Assembly (NCBI GenBank): GCA_947585795.1
Contig: CANPXG010000007.1
Span: 1-57,379 of the forward strand
DNA length: 57,379 bases
From: an uncultured Clostridia bacterium
GTDB lineage: Bacteria > Bacillota > Clostridia > UBA1381
Direction of reading: 5' to 3'
The position numbers and the translations under genes are program-made. This document shows positions 33,017 to 41,491 of the stretch, piece after piece. Below the pieces are notes generated by a model, which saw only the letters and a program-made list of their open reading frames with translations, was not told the DNA's origin and searched no databases. Numbering within the stretch: the first letter of the stretch is position 1; each line of letters opens with the position of its first letter.

Positions 33017-35109
33017 TTACGGTTGCGAAAACGGCAGGCTTCTGCTACGGCGTGAAACGCGCCGTGGACGGAGTTTACGCCGAGATAGAGAAGGGAAACA
33101 AAATCGCCACGCTCGGACACCTTATCCATAACGGTCAGGTCATAGCGGAGCTTGAGGAAAAGGGCGTAAAATCGTATGAGCGCGTGAGCGATATACCGAA
33201 GGACTGCGCAGTCGTGATACGCGCGCACGGCGTGGGCGAGGACGTGTATAAGGAGATAGGCGACAGGCAGTGCATTGACCTCACGTGCCCGTTCGTGTCA
33301 AAAATACACAAAATCGTCGCCGACCACCACAAAAAAGGGTACAAAATCGTAATAGTCGGCGACAAAAATCACCCCGAAGTTATCGGCATAGACGGTCACT
33401 GCGATAATTCCGCGCTTATAATCAACAGCACCGACTGTAAAATCGGACCGCCGTTTTGCGAAAATGACCTTTGCGTTGTAGCACAAACTACAATAAATAG
33501 AGATTTTTTTGGTGAAATCGTACAAAATATAAAAAAAACTTGCAAAAGTACCCTAATATTTGATACAATATGTAGTGCGACGAAAGATAGGCAAAAGGAA
33601 ACAGATGAACTTTCAAGAAATTCGGACATGATGATTGTGATTGGCGGCAAGGAAAGCTCAAACACAAGAAAGCTGTACGAAATATCGAAAAAGAACTGTC
33701 CCGCCACCTATCACATCGAAACATTTGAGGATTTACCTCAAGAAAAAACATATAATAAAATAGGTATTACCGCCGGCGCGTCAACGCCCGGCAGTATTAT
33801 CGAGGAGGTAGTAAAGGCTATGAGTGAAAATGTAAAAAATGAGGAGAATTTTGCGGAACTGTTTGCGCAGTATGAAAGCAAGACTCTCAACAACGGGGAC
33901 ATCATTGATGGTACTGTCGTAGAGGTCCGTGCCAACGAAGTTATTGTTGACCTCGGAGGCTTCAAGTATAATGGACAGCTCGCGGCGGACCAGCTTACTG
34001 ATGATCCGTCACTTAAGCCGTCTGATGTTGTAAAAGAAGGCGATACGATCAAGGTTTACGTCGTAGGCGTAAATGACGGTGAGGGAAAAGTAGTTCTATC
34101 AAGAAAGAAATTGGTAGCTATGGAAAGCTGGAACAAAATCAAAGCGGCTTATGAAGAAGAAAAAGTTTTGGAGGGCAAGATCATAAAAGCCGTTAAGGGC
34201 GGAGTTATCGCTCTTACAGATGGTTCACAGGTATTTATCCCCGCGCGTCAGGCTTCGGGCAGATTTGTACAAGACCTTCAAAGCCTTGTGGGCGAAACCG
34301 TGAAGTACAAAATCATCGAGCTCGACGAGAGAAGAAAGAGAGTGATCGGCTCGGTAAGAGTGCTCATAGAGGCAGAAAGAAAAGCTAAAGAAGAAAAGTT
34401 TTGGGCGGACGCGGAAGTTGGAAAGAGATATCAGGGCGTTGTAAAATCCCTCACATCCTTCGGCGCGTTTGTCGATATAGGCGGAGTGGATGGACTTGTT
34501 CACATCAGCGAGCTGTCATGGAGCAAGATCAAGCATCCGTCGGAGGTAGTCAAAGAGGGTGACGTGCTCGACGTTTACATCAAGGACATAAACGCCGAAA
34601 CGAAAAAGATTTCTCTCGGCTACAAGAAGACTGAGGACGATCCGTGGGTGATCGCACAGTCGAAGATCCACTTGGGCGACGTTATAAAGTGTAAGATAGT
34701 AAGAATGATGCCGTTCGGCGCGTTTGCGGAGATCATGCCGAGCGTTGACGGACTTATCCATATTTCTCAGATTGCCGACAGAAGAATTGGCAAGCCTGAG
34801 GACGTGCTCACGATAGGCGAAGAGGTTGAGGCTAAGGTTACAGACCTCAACTGGGAAGACAAGAAGATAAGCCTTTCGATTCGCGCGCTTATCCCTGTAC
34901 CCGAGAAGGTTGAGGAAGAGGAAGAAGCTCCCATAATTCCCGAGAAGGAGGAAGCTCTTGTATACTCGACCGATCCCGACGTGGAAGTTGAGGAAGCGAT
35001 AGAGATCGAGCCTGCCGAGGCGGTAGAAGAAGCACCGGCTGAGGAAGAAGCTCCCGCCGCAGAGGAGGAAGCGACCGAAGAGGCTCCCGCTGCCGAGGAA
35101 GCGGAATAA
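33013..35109 (+). CDS. ispH: IspH-ribosomal protein S1 fusion
   Basis: A 698-residue bifunctional protein known from Clostridia. Residues 1 to about 268 are IspH (HMBPP reductase, last step of the MEP isoprenoid pathway), with cluster cysteines C11, C92 and C187 and H40, H72 and H120 at the substrate site. From about 294 four S1 RNA-binding domains follow (roughly 294-363, 379-450, 468-538, 552-625), then a long acidic tail rich in Glu, Ala and Pro. The start overlaps plsC (ATGA). Methionine 270 sits exactly at the junction behind GAGGAGGT, and a promoter-like pair lies upstream within the ispH part, so free S1 may also be made. Confidence 0.95.
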   Translation: MITVAKTAGFCYGVKRAVDGVYAEIEKGNKIATLGHLIHNGQVIAELEEKGVKSYERVSDIPKDCAVVIRAHGVGEDVYKEIGDRQCIDLTCPFVSKIHKIVADHHKKGYKIVIVGDKNHPEVIGIDGHCDNSALIINSTDCKIGPPFCENDLCVVAQTTINRDFFGEIVQNIKKTCKSTLIFDTICSATKDRQKETDELSRNSDMMIVIGGKESSNTRKLYEISKKNCPATYHIETFEDLPQEKTYNKIGITAGASTPGSIIEEVVKAMSENVKNEENFAELFAQYESKTLNNGDIIDGTVVEVRANEVIVDLGGFKYNGQLAADQLTDDPSLKPSDVVKEGDTIKVYVVGVNDGEGKVVLSRKKLVAMESWNKIKAAYEEEKVLEGKIIKAVKGGVIALTDGSQVFIPARQASGRFVQDLQSLVGETVKYKIIELDERRKRVIGSVRVLIEAERKAKEEKFWADAEVGKRYQGVVKSLTSFGAFVDIGGVDGLVHISELSWSKIKHPSEVVKEGDVLDVYIKDINAETKKISLGYKKTEDDPWVIAQSKIHLGDVIKCKIVRMMPFGAFAEIMPSVDGLIHISQIADRRIGKPEDVLTIGEEVEAKVTDLNWEDKKISLSIRALIPVPEKVEEEEEAPIIPEKEEALVYSTDPDVEVEEAIEIEPAEAVEEAPAEEEAPAAEEEATEEAPAAEEAE
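33540..33569 (+). promoter_or_regulatory. Possible internal promoter for S1 within ispH
   Basis: TTGCAA and TACAAT are separated by 18 bases inside a conspicuously AT-rich patch of the ispH coding part (33478-33600). It is 251 bases before an in-frame ATG (33820) with SD GAGGAGGT at 33802-33809. Confidence 0.35.
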
Positions 35110-35120
35110 TTTGTAATTAC

Positions 35121-35163
35121 AAAAGGCGGGGAATATCCTTTAGGTATATATCCTGCCTTTTTT
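35121..35163 (+). terminator. Terminator after ispH-rpsA
   Basis: Arms AAAGGCGGG and CCTGCCTTT, with one G-T pair, flank an AT-rich loop and lead into a run of T. It closes the operon starting at aroH or hutP. Confidence 0.8.
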
Positions 35164-35196
35164 GATGTATATCTCTACGGAGGAGTGAGAGGAAAA

Positions 35197-36570
35197 ATGA
35201 CAAAGTTTGAAAAATTTAGCGAAAGAGTGAAAAATAAGAACATAACGGTCATAGGCATAGGTGTATCAAATCTTCCGCTTATAAAATTTCTTGCCGCACA
35301 CGGCGCGAAAGTGACTGCGCGCGACAAGAGCGAAAGGAAGGAAATGGCGGAAACGGCGGATGAGCTTGAAAAAATGGGTGTAAAGCTTATTTTCGGCGAC
35401 GGCTATCTCAAAGACCTTTCCGGCGACGTTATATTCAAAACTCCGGGTATGCGTTTCGACGTGCCGGAGCTTCTTGCCGCGAAGGAGCGAGGCAGCGTTG
35501 TCACGAGCGAGATGGAGATATTTTTCGACGTGTGCCCGTCGCACATTATAGCGGTAACGGGCAGCGACGGCAAGACGACCACGACCACGCTCATTCATAA
35601 AATGATGACACAGGCGGGATACAAAACGTGGCTTGGCGGAAATATAGGCAACCCGCTTCTGACAGACGCGGGTGAAATGACTGCGGACGACTGGGTAATT
35701 TTGGAACTGTCGTCATTCCAGCTCCACACGATGAGAAAGTCGCCCGAAATAGCGATAATAACGAATATAAGCCCGAACCATCTTGATAAGCATAAGGATT
35801 ATCAGGAGTATATCGACGCGAAGAAAAACATTATGCTCCACCAAAAGGAGGGTAATATTCTTGTTGTGAACGAGGATAATGAGGTGACGGCGAAGATAGG
35901 ACACGAGGCGCGCGGCGCGGTGAGATATTTCTCACGCAGAGGAAAAGCCGACGTTTATCTTGACGGCGACATTATAAAGCGCGGCAGCGTCGAGGTGCTT
36001 AATATTAACGACATCAAAATACCCGGCATGCACAACGTAGAGAATTATATGGCTGCCATAGCCGCTGTAAACGGTCTTGTGAGCGATGACATTATTGTGG
36101 ATATAGCCAAGACATTTGGCGGCGTGGAGCACAGAATAGAGCTTGTCAGAATACTTGACGGTGTGCGCTACTATAACAGCTCCATTGACTCCAGCCCGAA
36201 CAGAACGATAAACACTTTGCGCGTGTTCCCCGAAAAGGTGATTTTAATTTCGGGAGGCAGGGACAAGAAAATACCGTACGACGCGGTAGGACCGGCGATT
36301 GCCGAGTACGTAAAGACGCTTGTGCTCATAGGTGAAACCACGGATGTTATAGAAAAGGCGTTAAAAAAAGAAATAGACAGTACGGGACGCGGAAAAAATA
36401 TAGAGGTGATCCGTGTGTCAACATACGAGGACGCGGTAAACACCGCGAGAAGCCGTGCCGTAAGCGGCGACGTGGTACTGCTTTCGCCCGCAAGCACCAG
36501 CTTTGACATGTTCCATAACTTTATGGAGCGCGGCAATTTGTTTAAAAAAATCGTGAATGAATTAAAATAA
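35197..36570 (+). CDS. murD: UDP-N-acetylmuramoylalanine-D-glutamate ligase
   Basis: Adds D-glutamate to UDP-MurNAc-L-Ala in peptidoglycan synthesis. Of 457 residues, the Rossmann N-domain holds VIGIGVSNLPLIKFL, the ATP loop is TGSDGKTTTT (121-130), NISPNHLDKHKDYQEYIDAK follows, and the C-domain has SIDSSPNRTINTL and LLSPASTSFDMFHNF. SD AGAGGA supports ATG 35197 over an in-frame GTG four codons earlier. It stands outside a dcw cluster and is followed nine bases later by peptidase genes. Confidence 0.95.
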   Translation: MTKFEKFSERVKNKNITVIGIGVSNLPLIKFLAAHGAKVTARDKSERKEMAETADELEKMGVKLIFGDGYLKDLSGDVIFKTPGMRFDVPELLAAKERGSVVTSEMEIFFDVCPSHIIAVTGSDGKTTTTTLIHKMMTQAGYKTWLGGNIGNPLLTDAGEMTADDWVILELSSFQLHTMRKSPEIAIITNISPNHLDKHKDYQEYIDAKKNIMLHQKEGNILVVNEDNEVTAKIGHEARGAVRYFSRRGKADVYLDGDIIKRGSVEVLNINDIKIPGMHNVENYMAAIAAVNGLVSDDIIVDIAKTFGGVEHRIELVRILDGVRYYNSSIDSSPNRTINTLRVFPEKVILISGGRDKKIPYDAVGPAIAEYVKTLVLIGETTDVIEKALKKEIDSTGRGKNIEVIRVSTYEDAVNTARSRAVSGDVVLLSPASTSFDMFHNFMERGNLFKKIVNELK

Positions 36571-36578
36571 AGGAACAA

Positions 36579-37607
36579 ATGGAAAATCTAATCAAACAAC
36601 TGAGCGATATGCGCGGCATATCCGGCAGTGAATACAGAATAACCGACGAAATAAAAAATCTTTTCGCGCCGTACTGTGACAGCGTTAAGACCGACGCGCT
36701 CGGCAGCGTAATTGCATTCAAACGCTGCGGCAGGGAAAACGCGCCTGTTATTATGATCGAGGCTCACTGCGACGAGATAGGTCTTATGGTCACTTCCGTG
36801 ACGGACGAGGGTTATCTCACGTTTACGAGCGTTGGCGGCATAGACGAAAGAACGCTCCCATCGTCCGAGGTGACGGTGCACGGCAGCGAGGATTTGTGGG
36901 GCGTTATAGGAATTAAGAGCGACTATATGCTTGAAAGCGGCAAAACGGTGCCAATGAAGGATATGGCGATAGATACCGGACTTGACGCGGAAACGGTCAA
37001 GAAAAAGGTATCCGTTGGCGACGCGGTAACTCTCGCACAATCGGTGGGACGGCTCGGAAAGAAGCAGTTTTCGGGCAAATCCCTTGACGACAGAGCCGGA
37101 GTGGCGGCTGTGCTGACCGTTATGAAGAACATATCCGACGCACAGCTAAGCGTTGACGTGTGCGCTGTTGCCGCCGTGCAGGAGGAAGTCGGCTGCCGAG
37201 GCAGCAAGACAGCGGCGTACGGCGTAGATCCCGATATGGCTATAGCGATCGACGTGTGCCACGGCATAACGCCCGATAACAGTAAAGACGCGTTCAAGGT
37301 CGGAAGCGGAATTGTAATATCCGTCGGACCGAACCTGCACCCGCGTCTTACGGACGCTTTGTTCGACACGGCAAAACGCTGCGGGATAAAGGTGAACACG
37401 GAGGCGGAGAGTGGCGACACGGGCACGGACGCGTGGGAAATACAGACCGCGCGCGGCGGTATACCGACGGCGCTTTTGTCAATACCGCTTAAATATATGC
37501 ACACATCCGTGGAAACGCTAAGTCTTTCGGACGTATGCGCGCTGTCAAATCTTTTGACGGAATTTATCAAGGAGCAAAAGGGTGAAACCAAATGGCTGAA
37601 CTTCTGA
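36579..37607 (+). CDS. M42 family aminopeptidase, first of three
   Basis: A di-zinc aminopeptidase of the glutamyl/leucyl-type M42 family, which forms large cage-like assemblies that trim peptides in the cytoplasm. Its 342 residues contain every expected active-site residue: H63 (EAHCDEIG), D170 (SLDDRAG), base E202 and ligand E203 (QEEVG), D225 and H308 (KYMHTS). SD AAGGA. The next paralogue overlaps its last 16 bases. Confidence 0.92.
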   Translation: MENLIKQLSDMRGISGSEYRITDEIKNLFAPYCDSVKTDALGSVIAFKRCGRENAPVIMIEAHCDEIGLMVTSVTDEGYLTFTSVGGIDERTLPSSEVTVHGSEDLWGVIGIKSDYMLESGKTVPMKDMAIDTGLDAETVKKKVSVGDAVTLAQSVGRLGKKQFSGKSLDDRAGVAAVLTVMKNISDAQLSVDVCAVAAVQEEVGCRGSKTAAYGVDPDMAIAIDVCHGITPDNSKDAFKVGSGIVISVGPNLHPRLTDALFDTAKRCGIKVNTEAESGDTGTDAWEIQTARGGIPTALLSIPLKYMHTSVETLSLSDVCALSNLLTEFIKEQKGETKWLNF

Positions 37608-38605
37608 AAACATTAAGCGAATTAAACGGCGTGAGTGGAAACGAGGACGCGGTACGCGCCGCAATAATATCGGAACTTAACGGCATAGCGGATAAGATAA
37701 CCGTAGACTCCATAGGAAACGTGACAGCCTTAAAAAAAGGCAAAGGCGGCGGCAAAAAAATAGCCGTGACCGCCCATATGGACGAGGTCGGACTTATAAT
37801 AACTGACATAACCGACGGCGGCTGCCTGAAATTCAAGACGGTCGGGAAAATTGACGCGCGTAAGCTTGTGTCAAAGACCGTCGAAATAGGCGATAACAAA
37901 ATTAAGGGCGTTATCGGCATGAAGGCTATACACCTTCAAACGAAAGACGAGAGAAAAAACGTCGTAAATGATGATAAATTGTTCATAGATATAGGAAAAA
38001 AGAGTAAAAAAGGCGCGCAAAAACTCATAAAAAAGGGTGATTATGCGACATTTTGCACCGAATTTGGGGTGCAAGGAAGGAGCGTAAAGGGTAAGGCGCT
38101 TGACAGAAGCGCACCGTGTTTTTCGCTTATTAATGCGCTTCACGGCGATTTTGAGCACGACATTTACGCGATATTTACCGCCCAGCACGAGGTAGGCTCA
38201 CGCGGTGCCTCCACGGTATCAGCACGCATAGAACCTGACTTTTTGCTTACTTTAGGCAGCGTTGACACTACTGATATGCACGGTGTTGCGGACAAAAAAA
38301 ACGGATGCGTTTTGGGCGAAGGCGTTGCGGTGAGCGTTACGGATAAGTTGTTTATACCCGACAAAAATGCCACAGCCGCTATGGTAAAGGCGGCAAAGGA
38401 AGCGGGTATAAAAACACAGGTAAAGGCGCTCGCGCCGTTTTCAAGCGACGGCGGCGCGCTGCAAACGGGTTCGACGATTGTGATAAGCGCGGCTCTGCCT
38501 TGCCGCTACTCACGCTCGCCGGTATCAATAATGTCGCTTGACGACATAGACGCAATGACGGCTTATACAAGATTATTCTTAAATAAAATCGGAGATATGA
38601 TATAA
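37592..38605 (+). CDS. M42-family protein with degenerate active site, second of three
   Basis: A 337-residue M42 paralogue aligned by eye to its two neighbours. It keeps H62 (TAHMDEVG), D171 and E200, but the catalytic base glutamate is H199 (QHEVG). The LDxRAG motif is altered to LDRSAP. The aspartate ligand position reads glycine/serine (LTLGSVDTTD), and the last histidine ligand is R308 (RYSRSP). At least two of five metal ligands and the base are therefore changed. It is probably inactive or altered, and perhaps a structural partner of the flanking enzymes. The frame is intact and overlaps both neighbours. Confidence 0.85.
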   Translation: MAELLKTLSELNGVSGNEDAVRAAIISELNGIADKITVDSIGNVTALKKGKGGGKKIAVTAHMDEVGLIITDITDGGCLKFKTVGKIDARKLVSKTVEIGDNKIKGVIGMKAIHLQTKDERKNVVNDDKLFIDIGKKSKKGAQKLIKKGDYATFCTEFGVQGRSVKGKALDRSAPCFSLINALHGDFEHDIYAIFTAQHEVGSRGASTVSARIEPDFLLTLGSVDTTDMHGVADKKNGCVLGEGVAVSVTDKLFIPDKNATAAMVKAAKEAGIKTQVKALAPFSSDGGALQTGSTIVISAALPCRYSRSPVSIMSLDDIDAMTAYTRLFLNKIGDMI

Positions 38606-39594
38606 TGGATATTCTGAAAATATTAAAGGAAATGACACAAATAAACAGCCCGTCGGGCAATGAGGACGAAATACGCGAATATATTTTGTCAAAAATTTCC
38701 GACCTTTGCGACGAGGTAAGCGTAGACGCGATGGGAAACGTAATCGCGCATAAGAGGGGCGAGGGAAAGAAGGTAATGTTCGCCGCGCATATGGACGAAA
38801 TAGGCGTTATGGCAACGTCCGCGGACGATAAAGGATTTATATCCTTTTCGCCCGTGGGAGGACTTAACCTTCGTAACCTTGTAAATTTGCGCGTACACTT
38901 TACAAACGGCACGGTGGGAGTTATAGGCGCGAGAGAAGAGGCATTTAAAGAGAAGCCGTCCATGGATAAGCTGTATATAGACGTGGGCGCGAAGAATAAA
39001 GCCGAGGCGGAGAAAAAAGTCACGGTAGGAGATTGCGCCGCATTTGAAGGCGGATTTATACGAAACGGCGGAACCGTCATTTCAAAAGCGCTTGACAACC
39101 GCGCGGGCTGCGCCGTGATAATGAAAGCAATGAGCAAAATCAAGGACAGTAAAAACGACTTGTACTTTGTATTCACCGTGCAGGAGGAGGTCGGACTTAG
39201 AGGCGCAAAAACAGCCTCATTCTCCGTGGAACCGGACATAGCGGTAGCCGTGGACGTAACAGACACGGGTGACACGCCCGACTCTCCGGCTATGGCGGTC
39301 AAAATGGGCGGCGGCGCGGCGATAAAAGTAATGGACCGTTCGATCATATGCGACGCGGATGTGCGCGTGAAGATGATAGAAACCGCGAAGAAGAACAAAA
39401 TACCGTATCAGCTCGAGGTAATGACCGACGGCGGCACGGACGCGGGCGCGATACATCTTACTCGCGCGGGAGTGAAGACCGGCGGCGTATCGATACCGAC
39501 GCGTTACATTCACTCGCCGTCGGAAACGGCGAGCGTGGACGATATAAACAACTGCGCGGAGCTCATATACAATTTGGCAACAACTGAGTGGTAG
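38605..39594 (+). CDS. M42 family aminopeptidase, third of three
   Basis: A 329-residue M42 enzyme with a complete set: H62 (AAHMDEIG), D164 (ALDNRAG), E194/E195 (QEEVG), D217 (DVTDTGD) and H303 (YIHSPSE). The start overlaps the previous stop by one base (TAATG). This gene is closer to the canonical family consensus than its neighbours. Which residue it removes cannot be inferred from sequence alone. Confidence 0.92.
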   Translation: MDILKILKEMTQINSPSGNEDEIREYILSKISDLCDEVSVDAMGNVIAHKRGEGKKVMFAAHMDEIGVMATSADDKGFISFSPVGGLNLRNLVNLRVHFTNGTVGVIGAREEAFKEKPSMDKLYIDVGAKNKAEAEKKVTVGDCAAFEGGFIRNGGTVISKALDNRAGCAVIMKAMSKIKDSKNDLYFVFTVQEEVGLRGAKTASFSVEPDIAVAVDVTDTGDTPDSPAMAVKMGGGAAIKVMDRSIICDADVRVKMIETAKKNKIPYQLEVMTDGGTDAGAIHLTRAGVKTGGVSIPTRYIHSPSETASVDDINNCAELIYNLATTEW

Positions 39595-39634
39595 AAAATT
39601 ACGCCGCGCGGCGGCGTGGAAACGGAGAATGATC

Positions 39635-40288
39635 ATGGCAACTTGGGGAGTACACCTGCGGGTGGCAAGAAAATTTATGAACGATATTGACGAAAGTCAC
39701 TGGAGAGAATTTATGATAGGCAGCGTGGCGCCCGACTGCGGCTACGGCGAAAAGGACAGTCCCGGCGAGTTTGTACCGCCGCCGTGCGTGACGCACTGGT
39801 CGCCAAGCGGAATGAAACGCGACTGCCGTTACAAGGACTTTTACAACGAGTACCTCACGGGAGAACGCGGCGACGATTACTGGTTCTATCTCGGCTATTA
39901 CGTGCATCTTATGACGGACATAATGTGGTCTGTGACGATGTATATGCCCACGCAGGTAAAATACGCCGCGGAATATAAGGAAAATCCCGATTTTCTCCGC
40001 GTCATAAAACAGGACTGGAACGATATAGACACCGAATTTTTGCGTAATATCGAAGGTCACCCCGCTTACGACATCATAAGAAACGCGGGCGAAGTCAAGG
40101 ATTACCTGCCGTATTACAAGAAGGGACAGCTCACGGAACAGATCAAATTCATAGCCGACTATTACGAGCAATACCCTCAGGTAAAACACAGGGACTACAT
40201 ATACACAAAGCCCGAGGAATTGCAGAACTTTGTGGACTGCGCTTACGAGTTGCTTAAAATGATTGTAAAAAAAGAAGAGCTTATCTGA
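39635..40288 (+). CDS. Zinc-dependent phospholipase C-like protein
   Basis: A 217-residue protein starting MATWGVHLRVARKF, with FMIGSVAPDCG and YYVHLMTDIMW. These supply an N-terminal Trp, several His and an Asp in the pattern of the zinc-dependent phospholipase C / S1-P1 nuclease-like fold. No signal peptide is present, so it would be cytoplasmic, and its substrate is unknown. GGAG at 39624-39627 is well spaced from ATG 39635 but too close to the upstream ATG 39629. A GC-rich palindrome (CGCCGC/GCGGCG) lies just before the SD. Confidence 0.75.
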   Translation: MATWGVHLRVARKFMNDIDESHWREFMIGSVAPDCGYGEKDSPGEFVPPPCVTHWSPSGMKRDCRYKDFYNEYLTGERGDDYWFYLGYYVHLMTDIMWSVTMYMPTQVKYAAEYKENPDFLRVIKQDWNDIDTEFLRNIEGHPAYDIIRNAGEVKDYLPYYKKGQLTEQIKFIADYYEQYPQVKHRDYIYTKPEELQNFVDCAYELLKMIVKKEELI

Positions 40289-40306
40289 TGTCAGATAGGC
40301 TCTTTT
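40270..40306. terminator. Bidirectional terminator between convergent genes
   Basis: The long hairpin AAGAGC-t-TATCTG / CAGATA-g-GCTCTT has A-rich sequence on the left and TTTTCT on the right, so it can stop transcription from both sides. It contains the last codons and stop of the plus gene and the last codons of the minus gene. Confidence 0.85.
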
Positions 40307-41328
40307 CTGCATTTCGGAATGTTTTTAACGTCGTTAAACGCCGTGAAAGCACATGAGCACGCGCTTACTGGCTCGTTTAGGTCGGACATTTTGTGCCCTT
40401 CAATTATACCGCCCTCAAACACCGCCTGCGGTGACGAATATCCGGCGCTCTCTATGAGTGACGCTGCAGTGGCTCCCAACGGCACGATGAAATTATCGGG
40501 AGGGAGTATGTCGTCCCCCGATACGGTAACGATCTTGTCGGTTACGCGTTTTCCAAAATTGAGCGCGTCCGATATATTAATAAGCGTTTCCGCCGAAAGT
40601 ATAAGCGCGTTTGTTTCCGCCTTGCCCGTGAGCGTTTTTATAAGTATATCGCTGCGGCTTTGCGGGTACCTTGCCTTAAGACAGTACAGGCTCACGTCGG
40701 TATTGTAGCGCAAACGGTACTTGAAATCGTAATACGTTTTTTTGGTATCGTTTTGCACCGCGACTATCGCCTTTTTTACCCCAAGCACGCGAAGCGCCGC
40801 GCCAAGACCGTCAAGCACCTTTTCCGCATTTTTGTTCGCGGCGGCTTGCGGCGACGATACATACGGATCACTGTCGAAGCAGCAGACTATAACGCATTCG
40901 GGCGTTTTACCCTCGCTCAAAACGACGTGCGCCGGTTTTGCGGAGCGTATCTCGTATATACCACTCTCACGCATGATCCAAAGTATCTCACGCATAGTAA
41001 GCTCGTCATATGTCTTACCGACGGGACTTGTCGGGAGAGAGGTCATCATCATGTCGTTTTCCACGCTGATAACGCTGTCAGTGACGGAAAGCACCGTTCC
41101 CGACACGCCGGATATTACCGGCAGCGCCGCGAATGCGTCAAGGTCGGCTATTTTTTGACCGCGAAGCACCTTGTCACCGATACTCACAGTCGGCGTGAGC
41201 AAAAGCCCGTTTGCTTGTTTTAGCGGATAAAAGTGCACGGGCGACGCGATCGGCTCACGTATCGCAGCCGACTCCGGCGAGCCGTTATGTTTTTTGTACC
41301 TTTTCGCTCCATGAAAAGAAATCGCCAT
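40291..41328 (-). CDS. RnfC-like protein lacking iron-sulfur motifs
   Basis: A 345-residue protein that follows RnfC/PrdC order. The N-terminal barrel-sandwich part reads SIGDKVLRGQKIADLDAF and VSGVSGTVLSV-type sequence. A Rossmann-like middle reads LGAALRVLGVKKAIVAVQND. An SLBB-like part contains VTVSGDDILPPDNFIVPLGATAASLIESAG and the GGIIEGHKM turn. It stops just where RnfC has its two CxxCxxC cluster motifs, so electron transfer through clusters is not possible. No rnf or prd gene is nearby. SD GGAG; promoter seen upstream. The role is unknown. Confidence 0.8.
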   Translation of the reverse strand: MAISFHGAKRYKKHNGSPESAAIREPIASPVHFYPLKQANGLLLTPTVSIGDKVLRGQKIADLDAFAALPVISGVSGTVLSVTDSVISVENDMMMTSLPTSPVGKTYDELTMREILWIMRESGIYEIRSAKPAHVVLSEGKTPECVIVCCFDSDPYVSSPQAAANKNAEKVLDGLGAALRVLGVKKAIVAVQNDTKKTYYDFKYRLRYNTDVSLYCLKARYPQSRSDILIKTLTGKAETNALILSAETLINISDALNFGKRVTDKIVTVSGDDILPPDNFIVPLGATAASLIESAGYSSPQAVFEGGIIEGHKMSDLNEPVSACSCAFTAFNDVKNIPKCRKEPI

Positions 41329-41361
41329 GACATCTACTCCTTACAATTATCGTTAAAACTA

Positions 41362-41390
41362 ATTTTAACACAAAGACAAGCGAAATGCAA
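41362..41390 (-). promoter_or_regulatory. Promoter of the RnfC-like gene
   Basis: On the minus strand, TTGCAT and TAAAAT are 17 bases apart, 33 bases before the start codon. Confidence 0.65.
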
Positions 41391-41427
41391 ATTTAAAAAA
41401 TATTAGCCTCAAAAGTAGCCAAATCTA

Positions 41428-41456
41428 TTGAAAAGAGGAAAAAAATAGTGTATAAT
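41428..41456 (+). promoter_or_regulatory. Promoter of nadK-argR-recN
   Basis: TTGAAA and a perfect TATAAT with 17-base spacing, 35 bases before nadK. It is arranged back to back with the promoter of the RnfC-like gene. No ARG box was recognised. Confidence 0.8.
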
Positions 41457-41491
41457 AAGACGATAAAGGAGATACGCGGAGGTGGAGCGAA

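Noticed and set aside
40319-41223. Plus-strand open frames opposite the RnfC-like gene
   Set aside because: The minus-strand frame has family similarity, SD and promoter; the opposite frames are shadows.
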